NCBI GenBank assembly: GCA_025517485.1
Contig: JAOPKB010000003.1
Span: forward strand, 62,001 to 126,000
Direction: 5' to 3'
Source: Natronoglomus mannanivorans
Lineage (GTDB): Archaea; Halobacteriota; Halobacteria; Halobacteriales; Natrialbaceae
Length of the DNA: 64,000 bases
Shown here one piece after another: positions 27,072 through 36,676 of this stretch. Positions within the stretch are counted from its first letter, which is position 1; every line of letters begins with the position of its first letter. Both the position numbers and the translations under genes were made by a program. The notes below the pieces were generated by a model. That model saw only the letters and a program-made list of their open reading frames with translations. It was not told the origin of the DNA and searched no databases.

Positions 27072-27638
27072 TCATTCGTCTTCGTCCTCGAGATCGACCT
27101 CGAACTCGAGGGAAACCGCATCGCTCTCGTCGAGGACCGTCGCACCGTCCTGCCCTGCGAAGGCCTCGTGAAGGTGGTCGTAGGTCTCCTCGAGCGCCTC
27201 GACGATCACTTTCGTGTCGCTGACGACCGGCATGAAGTTGGTGTCGCCCTGCCAGCGGGGGACGACGTGTGTGTGGAAGTGGTCGTCGATCGAGCCACCG
27301 GCGCCGTCCCCGAGGTTCAGGCCGGTGTTGAACCCCGCCGGGTCGAACGCGGACTCGAGCGCCGAGAGGGTCCGTTGTTTCAGGCGAGCGTGATCGAGCA
27401 ACTGTGCGGCGGAGAGGTCGCCGTAGTCGCCCGTGTGGGCGTACGGGATCACCATGACGTGACCCGGGTTGTACGGAGCGTTATTCAGGATGACGAACGC
27501 GTGCTCGCTTCGAGCGACGATCCGGTTCTCCCGGTCGGCGTGCTGGTCGGGAAGTTCACAGAAGGGACACGTTCCGTCGTCACCGTCGTCCTCTCGACGG
27601 ATCCACTCGATACGCCACGGGGCGAATACTTGCTCCAT
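27072..27638 (-). CDS. HIT-domain nucleotide hydrolase/phosphorylase
   Basis: Histidine-triad protein of 188 residues, cytoplasmic, acting on dinucleotide or nucleoside-phosphate substrates. It has an N-terminal zinc-type pair CPFCELP, the nucleotide-binding segment NAPYNPGHVMVIPYAHTGDY, and the catalytic triad in HFHTHVVPRW. Archaeal members of this length resemble diadenosine tetraphosphate phosphorylases/hydrolases. The C-terminus is an acidic tail. Monocistronic. Confidence 0.88.
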   Translation of the reverse strand: MEQVFAPWRIEWIRREDDGDDGTCPFCELPDQHADRENRIVARSEHAFVILNNAPYNPGHVMVIPYAHTGDYGDLSAAQLLDHARLKQRTLSALESAFDPAGFNTGLNLGDGAGGSIDDHFHTHVVPRWQGDTNFMPVVSDTKVIVEALEETYDHLHEAFAGQDGATVLDESDAVSLEFEVDLEDEDE

Positions 27639-27745
27639 GATCGATGGAGTCCACCGGTACCCAAAAGTGTTTGAGTGTGGTCGATGTACGCTTTCGAGAT
27701 GCGTGTTACCGCACCGCTCGAAGACGGTAATACCAAATTAATTCG

Positions 27746-27767
27746 CTGTCACTAGCTGACAGTTTTT
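27746..27767 (+). other. Hairpin followed by T-run
   Basis: Arms ctgtca and tgacag (27746-27751 and 27757-27762) enclose a five-base loop and are followed by five Ts. It looks like an intrinsic terminator but no plus-strand gene ends just before it. Its role is unclear; it could insulate the zinc-ribbon gene or be part of a regulatory region. Confidence 0.35.
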
Positions 27768-27788
27768 CGTTCATACGGCCACAGAGAG

Positions 27789-27894
27789 CGTTCTGAACGA
27801 TATAGAACGTTCTCGGGACGTATCTCGTCGAAGTCCACGCAGTCTTGCGTTTTTTATGGCTCATTTCTCGAAATGAAGGATGGGTTTATGAGCC
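27789..27894. promoter_or_regulatory. Cluster of inverted repeats upstream of the small zinc-ribbon gene
   Basis: Two small palindromes (cgttc-t-gaacg about 27789-27799; agaacgttct 27804-27813) precede an inverted repeat ggctcat/atgagcc (27858-27864 and 27888-27894), with cattt-ctcg-aaatg nested inside (27862-27875). The second ggctcat half-site overlaps the TATA-like tttatg at about 27885-27890, some 27-32 bases before the ATG at 27917. This arrangement would suit repressor binding. Confidence 0.4.
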
Positions 27895-27916
27895 CCCTAA
27901 CGAAAGTAATCTCTCA

Positions 27917-28117
27917 ATGGCAACGACAGACAACTCATTTAACGGGATGACCGAACACTGTCCAGAGTGTGAACTGGACACGCTCCACGAGGTATCCGTC
28001 CAGATCAGGACGGAGAGTTTGAAGAAAGAAAACGCGCAGTTCTCTCGCGAGCCGTATCGCGTGACCGAGTGCCAGCAGTGTGGCCACCGGAAGAGCCAGC
28101 GGATGAACAACGCGTAA
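27917..28117 (+). CDS. Small zinc-ribbon protein (DUF7835-like)
   Basis: A 66-residue protein with one zinc ribbon: CPECELDTLHEV near the start and CQQCGHRKSQRM near the end, giving CxxC-x(about 35)-CxxC. It closely resembles small zinc beta-ribbon proteins widespread in haloarchaea, which I believe are called DUF7835, but the name is from memory. Nucleic-acid binding or ribosome association is a guess. The ATG at 27917 begins right after the TATA-like box and is well supported. An inverted repeat overlaps its promoter. Confidence 0.75.
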   Translation: MATTDNSFNGMTEHCPECELDTLHEVSVQIRTESLKKENAQFSREPYRVTECQQCGHRKSQRMNNA

Positions 28118-28248
28118 GACGGTTTTATCGGCTATCGTAGTTCTCTCCTGCGTTCGAGTTCGATCACCAAAGAAAACACCATCTCGGGCCGATACGTGAC
28201 TGGAGTTCCGACGAGGAAAACGGACTCGACCCGACCCGACTCGAGAAG

Positions 28249-29142
28249 CTACTCGGTCGTCACTTCACAGCCGTCTTCGGTGACGATGATCGTGTGCTCT
28301 TTCTGGCTGACGAGGAACCCGTCGTCCTCCTTGAGCACCGGATAGCCGTGGACGACGTTGCTGGATTTCAGCCGTCGGAGCGCCATCTCCGGTCGGTCCG
28401 TCTCGAGCCACCGGGTCGCGAAGGGGAGCGTTCGGAACTCTTCGGTAATCTGGGAGAGGGCCTCCCGTGCCTGTCGGTTGCGCACCGACCGGTCGTGCTC
28501 GAGCGAGTAGATTTCCTCGGAACTGCCCTCCGTTACCTTGCCGCTGCCGTCGGTCGCGAACGGTTCGATCGCGACCACGTCACCGACCTCCAGCGTCGTC
28601 CCTTGAGAGACGGCGCGATTCGGAATGTTCGGCGTGGTGTGTTGTTCCCAGTGGCCCAGTCCGTGACCCGTGAGGTTCACGACGGGATTGAACCCGTAGC
28701 CGTCGATAACCGCCTCGATCTCGGCGCCGATGTCGCCGGTGTTCACACCTGGTTCGATGACCTCGATCGCGGCCTCGAGAGCCTGTTCGGAGGCTTCGGC
28801 GAGTTCGTCGTTCCCCGAGAGGTCGACGGTGATCGCGGTGTCGGCGAGCCAGCCGTCGATGTGGACCCCGATGTCGAGGTTGATCATCTCCTCGCCGAAC
28901 GTCGACTCGTCGTCGATCGACGGCGTCGCGTGGGCTGCCTCCTCGTCGATCGAAATGTTGACTGGAAACGCCGGTTTGCCGCCGAGTTCGCGGATCCGAT
29001 CCTCGGCGTACTCGGCGATCTCGAGGTGGCTCGCGCCGACCTCGACGCGGTCGGCCGTTTCCTCGCGAACCTGCGAGAGGATGCGACCCGCTTCACGATG
29101 CTTCTCGTACTGCTCCGACTCGAGGTCGACCTCGCTACTCAT
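28249..29142 (-). CDS. map: Methionine aminopeptidase, type II archaeal
   Basis: Removes N-terminal Met from new proteins; a two-metal pita-bread enzyme. The 297-residue chain contains the metal ligands in INLDIGVHIDGWLADTAITV (two Asp), NLTGHGLGHWEQH (His), VAIEPFATDGSG (Glu) and the C-terminal SQKEHTIIV (Glu). The roughly 60-residue insertion of type II enzymes (VVHGYPVLKED region) is present. Start chosen at 29142 (MSSEVDLESEQYEKH), which fits homologues; the longer frame to 29295 gains only non-family residues. Confidence 0.95.
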   Translation of the reverse strand: MSSEVDLESEQYEKHREAGRILSQVREETADRVEVGASHLEIAEYAEDRIRELGGKPAFPVNISIDEEAAHATPSIDDESTFGEEMINLDIGVHIDGWLADTAITVDLSGNDELAEASEQALEAAIEVIEPGVNTGDIGAEIEAVIDGYGFNPVVNLTGHGLGHWEQHTTPNIPNRAVSQGTTLEVGDVVAIEPFATDGSGKVTEGSSEEIYSLEHDRSVRNRQAREALSQITEEFRTLPFATRWLETDRPEMALRRLKSSNVVHGYPVLKEDDGFLVSQKEHTIIVTEDGCEVTTE

Positions 29143-29240
29143 GGCCGTCCATTCTATCGGTCGGCAAAAAGAGGTTGCGTCTCCCGGCTCGTCGTGTCCG
29201 CCGTCCGTCTCGTCGCACGGGTCCGGTCGGTCTCCGGAGA

Positions 29241-29384
29241 TCAGCGGGACTCTCGGCGTACGGTTTCGCTGGTCGATTCGTCGATCCACTCGCAATCCGG
29301 ACAGGCGTCGACCCCCTGAACGTTCGAGAGGACCGCCTCACAGTCCGGACATCGGCGCGCGGCGTGCTGGGGCTGTCGGAGCAT
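29241..29384 (-). CDS. Tiny double-CxxC zinc-finger protein
   Basis: A 47-residue ORF. It reads [20 protein letters not shown], then [10 protein letters not shown] 11 residues on. Two CPDC knuckles 13 residues apart form one zinc site. Haloarchaeal genomes hold many such short zinc-finger proteins, often missed by gene callers. It sits 98 bases upstream of map in the same direction and divergently from nothing nearby. Function unknown; it may be a nucleic-acid or protein-binding adaptor. Reality is supported mainly by the paired CPDC motifs. Confidence 0.6.
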   Translation of the reverse strand: MLRQPQHAARRCPDCEAVLSNVQGVDACPDCEWIDESTSETVRRESR

Positions 29385-29477
29385 TGAAGCGATCGACGGA
29401 ATCGACGATAATAAAACTACAGTACGACGATCGTCGAAAGAGAGGCGGGTGAACGGGAGTCGTTTTGCGGACGGTCT

Positions 29478-30428
29478 TCAGTTTCCGTGCGCGTGGGCCG
29501 TCTGCATCTCGTCACTGTTGAACGCCGAACCGATCGCACCGGACGAATCGAGTGCGATGACACCCGCACTCGAGCCGGTGTGCTCTGCGAACTCCTCGAT
29601 CGCGAGGTCGCAGGCGGTCTGTGCCTCGAATCCGTCCTCGACGTGTCTGGCGGCTCGCCGGGAGAGTGTTACGCGTGCGATATCCTCACCTGCGCCGGTC
29701 GCACTCACCGCCGCGGACGGACAGCAGTAGTAGCCCGCACCGACCTGCGGGACGTCGCCGACCCGTCCCGCGAGGGCGAGCCAGCGACCGCCCGTCGAGG
29801 TCGCCGCCGCCAGGTGCTCGCCGTCGAACGCGACCGCGCCGACGGTGTCGTGGTCGAGGTCCGACTGTCTCTCGTCGTCCCGACCGGCACCGACGTCGCC
29901 GCTGGATTCGGACGCGTCCTCACCGGCGTTACGTCCGCCAGGGTCCGTCTGCCCGAACCGATCGCGAATCCACTCGAGGTGGCTCCGCGCCCCACCACTC
30001 GGGGGCGTAACCTCGTCCCAGCGTTCCCGGGTTCGGTCACTCCAGAGATCGACGTCCGTCCCGATGCCGTAGGCGTCGGCCAGCGAGACGGCGTGGCTTC
30101 CGGAGACGAACACGTGTGGTGTCTCCGTCATGACCACGCGAGCGACCGTGACCGCGTGCTCGACGCCGGGCATCGAACAGACCGCACCGACCTCGCGGTC
30201 GTCGGTCATGATCCCCGCGTCGGTTCGGATCACCCCGTCGCTCTGGACGGCACTGCCGACGCCGGCGTTGAACCGTGGCGACGCCTCGAGGTGTCGAACG
30301 GCCGTCTCGACGGCCTCGACCGGTGAATCCGTCGTGGATCCAGTCTGCGCTGCGTCCTCGAGGACGGCCTGTCTCGGTTCCGGTTCGTCGGGACGGCCGC
30401 CGGCGCCACCGTGGACGAGTACGTGCAT
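29478..30428 (-). CDS. Isoaspartyl peptidase / L-asparaginase (Ntn hydrolase)
   Basis: Type 2 asparaginase family: the precursor self-cleaves before a threonine that becomes the N-terminal nucleophile. The cleavage site is visible as HDTVGAVAFDG, making Thr195 the predicted nucleophile. MHVLVHGGAGG at the start, RFNAGVGSAVQSDGVIRTDAG and ATSTGGRWLALAGRVGDVP are family signatures. A disordered Asp/Gly/Ser stretch just before the site (about 163-190) lengthens the alpha subunit. Likely removes isoaspartyl dipeptides or hydrolyses asparagine. Length 316. Confidence 0.92.
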   Translation of the reverse strand: MHVLVHGGAGGRPDEPEPRQAVLEDAAQTGSTTDSPVEAVETAVRHLEASPRFNAGVGSAVQSDGVIRTDAGIMTDDREVGAVCSMPGVEHAVTVARVVMTETPHVFVSGSHAVSLADAYGIGTDVDLWSDRTRERWDEVTPPSGGARSHLEWIRDRFGQTDPGGRNAGEDASESSGDVGAGRDDERQSDLDHDTVGAVAFDGEHLAAATSTGGRWLALAGRVGDVPQVGAGYYCCPSAAVSATGAGEDIARVTLSRRAARHVEDGFEAQTACDLAIEEFAEHTGSSAGVIALDSSGAIGSAFNSDEMQTAHAHGN

Positions 30429-30607
30429 GGGGAGAGCCTCGGCGCGGGTCGGGGTATATTTTCGGAAGTCGTTCGGTTCCGTCCGGCCCTGCGAGACCGA
30501 GACATCGTCCGCTCTCTGGGATCGAAACGTCCGACAGAAACCGCCCGTCCGAGACGAAGACGAGCATCACTACCTTTACCACCGGCGGTCGAGTACCGAC
30601 GACGAGA

Positions 30608-30859
30608 ATGACGCCAGTGCTGCTCGCCGGGTTCTGTACGTCGATGGCTGCACTCGCTCTCGGGAAACTGGCACTGGCAGACGAGCGAGACGGCGTCGAT
30701 TTCGGGACGGCCGCAGTCGTCACCGGTGTCGCCGCACTGACGCTTTGCTGGGCGGTATTCGACGTCGTCAGTTCGATCACCGTCGCGGTGGTCGCACTCG
30801 CCGTCGTGGGGTGTGGGAGTATCGTCGGTGGCGTCGGACTGATCTCGAGAGAGTGGTGA
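30608..30859 (+). CDS. Small multi-helix membrane protein
   Basis: An 83-residue hydrophobic protein with about three helices (VLLAGFCTSMAALALGKLAL, GTAAVVTGVAALTLCWAVF, ITVAVVALAVVGCGSIVGGV). No family recognised. It is divergent from the isoaspartyl peptidase and precedes icd by about 190 bases in the same direction. An A/T-poor promoter region leaves its expression uncertain. Confidence 0.5.
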   Translation: MTPVLLAGFCTSMAALALGKLALADERDGVDFGTAAVVTGVAALTLCWAVFDVVSSITVAVVALAVVGCGSIVGGVGLISREW

Positions 30860-31045
30860 GAGTTTGCGAGAACGGGTACTGTGACACAGAGAACGGAGTT
30901 CCCCGAGCGTCAAAAGGAACTGTACTGTGCAAACAGAAATACTCAGGAGTAACAACACAACACCCGTCCAGCGAGCGTGCCAGAGAGTGTGTCCGTCGAA
31001 TCAAATGGTAGCCCTTTTACCGCCCTCTGCAAATCTTCAAACGAG

Positions 31046-32314
<1,269 letters not shown>

Positions 32315-32409
32315 AGCGATCTCGAGCGGTCGTTCGATTCTGATTTCGATTTTCTGTCGTCGATCTCAGTACTCGGGTGTCGCTGCGGAATCGAACGAAC
32401 ACCGGACTG

Positions 32410-32718
32410 TCAGTGGAACCGTAGAATGACGATTCCATCACCGACGACCGGTATGCCAGTGAGATCGTCTCGAGACCACACGACTTCGACGCCGCTCGTC
32501 GGGCCGTCGTCCGGAACGTGGTTCGTGTTCCGTGCGTCGTATCGTGGCTGTGGATACGCCCCGCCCGCGTCGATCGTTGGCCCGCCACCAAAGAGTGACC
32601 AGATCAACCCGAACCCCGCGATTGCGCCGAGTCCGGCGACGACGTGACGGCGGTCGAACCGTCGCTCGAGTATATCAGACCATACGTTTCCCGACCGCTC
32701 TCCACGATCACTGCCCAT
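32410..32718 (-). pseudogene. Truncated PQQ-repeat (BamB-like) protein
   Basis: The 102-residue product has a Tat-like RRHVVAGLGAIAGFG leader and then the opening of a PQQ-type beta propeller (YPQPRYDARNTNHVPDDGPT, then VVWSRDDLTGIPVVGDGIVI). Full family members are usually 350-450 residues and carry several blades; here the frame stops inside the first blade. Translation downstream of the stop shows no continuation. A good TATA-like box (gattatatg, about 32742-32750) lies about 27 bases before the ATG, so the promoter looks intact. A truncated remnant is the best reading. Confidence 0.6.
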
Positions 32719-32829
32719 TATATTTCACTCGAACCTGCCCACATATAATCACCCTCCCACACAGTTGGGCCGGTATCAGTCGTGACGGGAAACTCGCTCT
32801 CTCGGAACGGGACACCAGAGAGTGACCAA

Positions 32830-33099
32830 CTAATCCATCGGCTCCGTCACGCGGAGTTCGTCGTCGACCTCGTAGAGATACCCACGCTCGAGGAGTCTCG
32901 TGAGCACGTAGTTCGCGTCTTCGGACTCGAGCGATAACGCTTCGGCCGTGAGGAGAAGGTCGACAGCCCGGTCGCGAGTGAACGACTGGCTGGCTGTCTC
33001 GCGCTCGGTGTCGGCGTCAGTGACACGGGAAGCGAGCACGTCGTAGGCGTTCAGGATCCACTCCGGGAGTGGCGGTCGTGGATCGGTGAGGTTGGACAT
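32830..33099 (-). CDS. Small winged-helix-like protein
   Basis: An 89-residue protein, unrecognised. The C-terminal half (RAVDLLLTAEALSLESEDA, then TRLLERGYLYEVDDELRV) is predicted as helix-helix-wing, typical of wHTH domains, with ERGYLYEVDDELRVT as the wing. The N-terminal PPLPEWILNAYDVL is also seen in haloarchaeal regulators. It lies next to the truncated PQQ gene, on the same strand. Transcriptional role is inferred only from this fold impression. Confidence 0.5.
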   Translation of the reverse strand: MSNLTDPRPPLPEWILNAYDVLASRVTDADTERETASQSFTRDRAVDLLLTAEALSLESEDANYVLTRLLERGYLYEVDDELRVTEPMD

Positions 33100-33299
33100 C
33101 GCGTCTCTGAGATAGTGTTCGACGTGGAGATACTTAACATTATCTCGTCATGTTCTCCCTTCTACGTTTGAGAGGGTTCAGTAAAAGAGGCGGGTTCGAC
33201 AGAAGGCGTCCACTCGGAGTGGCGGCCGTCGATCATCGGCCGAAATCGAGTCGGGAACCCGACAGTAACGAGAGCCGAACACTCGATCACTCGATCCGT

Positions 33300-34181
33300 C
33301 TACCGGTATCGGGAATACTGTCCCGATTCCCTATCACCGTCTCCGTTTCGCGCCAGTCCACCCGCCGGAATCGCGGGTGACAGGGATCGCGGCAAGTACC
33401 GGTCGATTGCGGCGACGACCGTCTCGTCGACTGCCTCGCTCTCGCCTTCGAACGTCAGATCGTCGCGCCACCCCGACGATCGGAGCACGACGAGCTCGGG
33501 GTCGTCACCGTCCCCGACGTAGTACCCGCCGAACGCCGACCACTCGAGCAGTTTCGCTCCGAACCGGGACTCGAACAGGAGCCCGCGATCGGTGAGGGTG
33601 ACCAACCGCCGGGGCTGGAAGGCGGCCGCGAGCGGGCCCAGTGCGACGAGCAGGTAGACGTACGTCGCGTCTCGGACGACGGCCACGATGCCGAACGCGA
33701 GCAGCGAGACGCCAAAAACTGCGTTGAGTGCCCGAAGCCGACGCGATACCGTTCGGTCGGCGACCGCCGGGAGCGAGGCGATTCGCTCACAGCCCTCCTC
33801 GAGCGCTCGCTGGGCGTGCAGCGTCTCCGCGCCGTGGACGACCCAGGTCCAGCCGACGAATGCGGCGATCGATAGAACGAATCCGGGACCGAGTACGGTT
33901 CCGGACGACCCAACCGCGACGGCGAGCGTCGCGATGGCACCCGCGACCGGCAGGACGAGTAGCGAGTAGGCGCGTCGGCGGTGGCGAAAGCGCTCGATCC
34001 GGTCGGGCGCGAAGCCGACCGCCAACGCCACGAGGATACCGACGAGGAGAACTGCCGGCGCGAGAACCCACGCCGACGGCCGGTCGAACACGGCGGCGCT
34101 CAGGACGACCCCCACCGCACTGGCCCCGGCGGCGTAGACGCCAGCGCCGAGCGCAGCGACCGGTCTGCCGGACACGTGCAT
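33300..34181 (-). CDS. Membrane protein with C-terminal PH-like domain
   Basis: A 293-residue protein. Two N-terminal helix pairs (AALGAGVYAAGASAVGVVLS, VLAPAVLLVGILVALAVGF, SLLVLPVAGAIATLAVAVG, FVLSIAAFVGWTWVV) are followed by another two-helix unit (VFGVSLLAFGIVAVV, YVYLLVALGPLAAAF). The final about 85 residues (LVTLTDRGLLFESRFGAKLL, then GGYYVGDGDDPELVVL) look like a bacterial PH/DUF5673-type domain. No enzyme motifs. Function unknown. Monocistronic between co-oriented neighbours. Confidence 0.6.
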   Translation of the reverse strand: MHVSGRPVAALGAGVYAAGASAVGVVLSAAVFDRPSAWVLAPAVLLVGILVALAVGFAPDRIERFRHRRRAYSLLVLPVAGAIATLAVAVGSSGTVLGPGFVLSIAAFVGWTWVVHGAETLHAQRALEEGCERIASLPAVADRTVSRRLRALNAVFGVSLLAFGIVAVVRDATYVYLLVALGPLAAAFQPRRLVTLTDRGLLFESRFGAKLLEWSAFGGYYVGDGDDPELVVLRSSGWRDDLTFEGESEAVDETVVAAIDRYLPRSLSPAIPAGGLARNGDGDRESGQYSRYR

Positions 34182-34251
34182 GTTCGTACAGATGTCAACC
34201 CAGCGTAAAAATTCACCGTCCAGTTCCAGCGATGAGACGATCGGTCGTCAG

Positions 34252-35367
34252 TCACTCGTCTCGAGTCAACGCCTCGTCGCCGTAGCGTTCTCGTAGTTTC
34301 TCGAACTCTTCCCGCTGCTCTACGAGTCGGTCGGTCGGCTCGTCGTAAACGTACTCGAACATCGTCTCGGGGTTGCTCTCGAACGACTCCGCGGCGTCGA
34401 TCGCCTCCGCCACGTGCTCTTCGACTCGCGTCTCGATCGCCTCGATTTGCTCGTCGTCGAGCCGGCCGGTCTCCACTAAGTATCGCTCGAGGCGGTCGAT
34501 CGGATCCTTCTCGCGCCACCCCTCGACCTCGCTTTCCTCCCGGTAGACCGAGGGATCGTCGGCGGTGGTGTGAGCGCCGTAGCGGTAGGTGAGCGTCTCG
34601 ATCAGCGTCGGTCGGCGCTGTTCGTCGCTGGGCGCTCGGGCCTTCCGGACCGCCTGTCGGGTCACCTCGTAAACGGCGAGGGGGTCCATCCCGTCGACCT
34701 GGATGCCCGCGAATCCGTAGGCGTCGGCCTTCTGTGCGATCGTGGCGCTCGCGGTCTGGCGCTCTCGTGGAACGGAGATGGCCCACTGATTGTTGTGACA
34801 GATAAAGACGGTAGGCGTGTCGAAGACACCGGCGAAGTTGAGCCCCTCGTGGAAGTCGCCCTCGCTGGTGGCACCGTCACCGAAGTGACAGCAGAAGACC
34901 GCGTCGTCGTCGCGGTAGCGGGCGGCCATCCCCATGCCGGTGACGTGGGGAATGTGGCTCCCGATCGAGATGTTCAGCGGAAAGACGTTGATATCGGCGA
35001 GGGCGGCGTTACCTGCTTCGTGGCCCATCCAGTAAGTGAGGTAGGATTCGATCGCGCCGCGAGAGAGCACCGCGCCGTGTTCGCGATACTGGTAGGCGAT
35101 CCAGTCGTCGGCAGCGAGGGCGTACGTCGAACCCACTTGCGTCGCTTCCTGTCCGGCCAGCGAGGCGTAGGTTCCGATCCGCCCCTGGCGCTGTAGGCTG
35201 ATCGCCCGTTCGTCGAAACGACGGTACAGTCGCATGTCGGCGTACATCCCGCGAAGCGTCTCGTCCGCCAGCTCCGGTTCGTAGCCGTCGATCGGCTGGC
35301 CGTCGGCCGAAATCACTCGGACTGGCTCGTCCGGCGAGTCCCTCGAGCGGTCCAAACTACCCTCCAT
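34252..35367 (-). CDS. Thiamine-diphosphate E1 alpha subunit (pyruvate/branched-chain 2-oxoacid dehydrogenase type)
   Basis: Alpha chain of a 2-oxoacid dehydrogenase E1, 371 residues. It has the TPP-binding motif GDGATSEGDFHEGLNFAGVF ending in NNQWAIS, the MYADMRLYRRFDERAISLQRQGRIG opening, and the phosphorylation-loop-like segment TYRYGAHTTADDPSVYRE. The E1 beta, E2 and E3 genes that normally follow are absent, so this is an orphan copy in the window. Substrate could be pyruvate or branched-chain 2-oxoacids; sequence alone does not decide. Start at 35367; an ATG at 35382 is possible. Confidence 0.88.
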   Translation of the reverse strand: MEGSLDRSRDSPDEPVRVISADGQPIDGYEPELADETLRGMYADMRLYRRFDERAISLQRQGRIGTYASLAGQEATQVGSTYALAADDWIAYQYREHGAVLSRGAIESYLTYWMGHEAGNAALADINVFPLNISIGSHIPHVTGMGMAARYRDDDAVFCCHFGDGATSEGDFHEGLNFAGVFDTPTVFICHNNQWAISVPRERQTASATIAQKADAYGFAGIQVDGMDPLAVYEVTRQAVRKARAPSDEQRRPTLIETLTYRYGAHTTADDPSVYREESEVEGWREKDPIDRLERYLVETGRLDDEQIEAIETRVEEHVAEAIDAAESFESNPETMFEYVYDEPTDRLVEQREEFEKLRERYGDEALTRDE

Positions 35368-35508
35368 GGTGGCTCCACGCACGGTGGTCTCAAGAAGTGC
35401 AGGGTTCGAATCGACGGTACCGCTACCCTCGTCCCTTCAAAATCCGATCCTGATTACAACCGCCCTACTCACCGAACAATTTATACTGGAAAGATAGAAT
35501 TATAGACC

Positions 35509-36150
35509 ATGTCACGCTTACTCGGCGGATTGTTCACGATCGCCACGTTTCCCGGTGTCATCGTCAGCGGTGTGTTCCAGCGGTATTGCGAGAACACGTA
35601 CCTCCCGCCGCTCGAAGAACTACTGGACGAACAAGCTCTCGAGGAGTTACCCGAAGCCGGCGTCGATAGCGGAACGGACTCGTTCGATCACGCGGATCAG
35701 TCTCACCCGGCCGACGAGGAGAATCTCGACGAAACTGAGGCAAACACCACTGACGAGTGGACGACCGGTGGGCAGAACGATATCGCACCACCGTTGACCG
35801 ACACGGTCCCGTACGAGGGACTGCTCGCGATCGCGTTCGTTCCGTTCGTCCTGTCGACGGTGCTCGCGATCGCGATCTTCCTCGTTAGCGAGGGAATCGT
35901 CTCGGAGGGAACGTTAGAAGTCGCTCTGTGGTGGCTCGGTCTCTCGGTCGCCGTCCACGCGTTTCCAAACGAGACCGCGACCGCCTTGCTCTGGGACGGA
36001 TCGAAGACCGCCTCGACTCCGCTTCGGTATCTGGGACTTCCCCTCGCGGGACTCACGAAACTCGTACTTCTCGGTCGGTTTCTCTGGCTCGATGCCCTCT
36101 ACGGACTGATCCTGCTCGTCGCGGTCCGAGAACTGCTGGTGATCGTCTGA
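35509..36150 (+). CDS. Membrane protein with acidic loop
   Basis: Unrecognised 213-residue protein. A hydrophobic N-terminus (LLGGLFTIATFPGVIVSGVF) precedes about 75 acidic, disordered residues. Three to four helices then fill the C-terminal half (YEGLLAIAFVPFVLSTVLAI, TLEVALWWLGLSVAVHAFPN, LGLPLAGLTKLVLLGRFLW, and a last one ending VAVRELLVIV). The conserved-looking HAFPNETAT suggests a buried polar site. A TATA-like tttata (35480-35485) lies about 25-30 bases before the ATG. Confidence 0.6.
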   Translation: MSRLLGGLFTIATFPGVIVSGVFQRYCENTYLPPLEELLDEQALEELPEAGVDSGTDSFDHADQSHPADEENLDETEANTTDEWTTGGQNDIAPPLTDTVPYEGLLAIAFVPFVLSTVLAIAIFLVSEGIVSEGTLEVALWWLGLSVAVHAFPNETATALLWDGSKTASTPLRYLGLPLAGLTKLVLLGRFLWLDALYGLILLVAVRELLVIV

Positions 36151-36189
36151 CTCGAGCCACGCAGATCGCGTCCGAAGTTAGCCTCGGGC

Positions 36190-36579
36190 CTATCCGTACG
36201 TCTCGAGGGACTCCCACTCCCGTCGAAGCAGTTCGCGAAGGCCGTGTTCGAGGATCGCCTCGCCCATCGCACTGGCACGGTAGTACGAGTATATCCCCCT
36301 GCTGCTCGGCGTCTTTCGTTTTCGGTTCTCGACGAGACCGACGTCGATCAGTTCGTCGAGGTGGGAGTGAAGCGTATTCCCCCGGACGCCGAGCTCCTCG
36401 CGCAGCTCGGTTGCGCTCATGTCCCCTTCTTCGACGAGCGTGTTCAGGATTCGAAAGCGATGTTCGTTTCCGATCGCACGTTGCATCTCGAGGTACGCCT
36501 CGAGCGGAAGGATGGTGTGCTTGGGAGGGAGGTTGCGGTCTTCGTTCCCTCGAGCGCCATTATCGTCCGTACCTGTCAT
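36190..36579 (-). CDS. ArsR-family winged-helix regulator
   Basis: DNA-binding protein of 129 residues. The HTH is evident: EMQRAIGNEHRFRILNTLVE, then MSATELREELGVRGNTLHSH, then LDELIDVGLVENRKRK, with a wing ending SRGIYSYYRASAMG. The C-terminal helix (EAILEHGLRELLRREW) probably mediates dimer contacts. The ATG at 36579 is chosen because the upstream extension to 36726 looks non-coding. Targets unknown; it lies divergent to none and convergent with the membrane protein at 35509-36150. Confidence 0.75.
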   Translation of the reverse strand: MTGTDDNGARGNEDRNLPPKHTILPLEAYLEMQRAIGNEHRFRILNTLVEEGDMSATELREELGVRGNTLHSHLDELIDVGLVENRKRKTPSSRGIYSYYRASAMGEAILEHGLRELLRREWESLETYG

Positions 36580-36676
36580 ACGAGAATCCTGAACTCGGAG
36601 CACAGTAGACACCCACCTCAGTGCTTCCTGATATCGTGTGGCTTTATGAGTCCCGTTCGACGAGGAAGGCGTCGCG

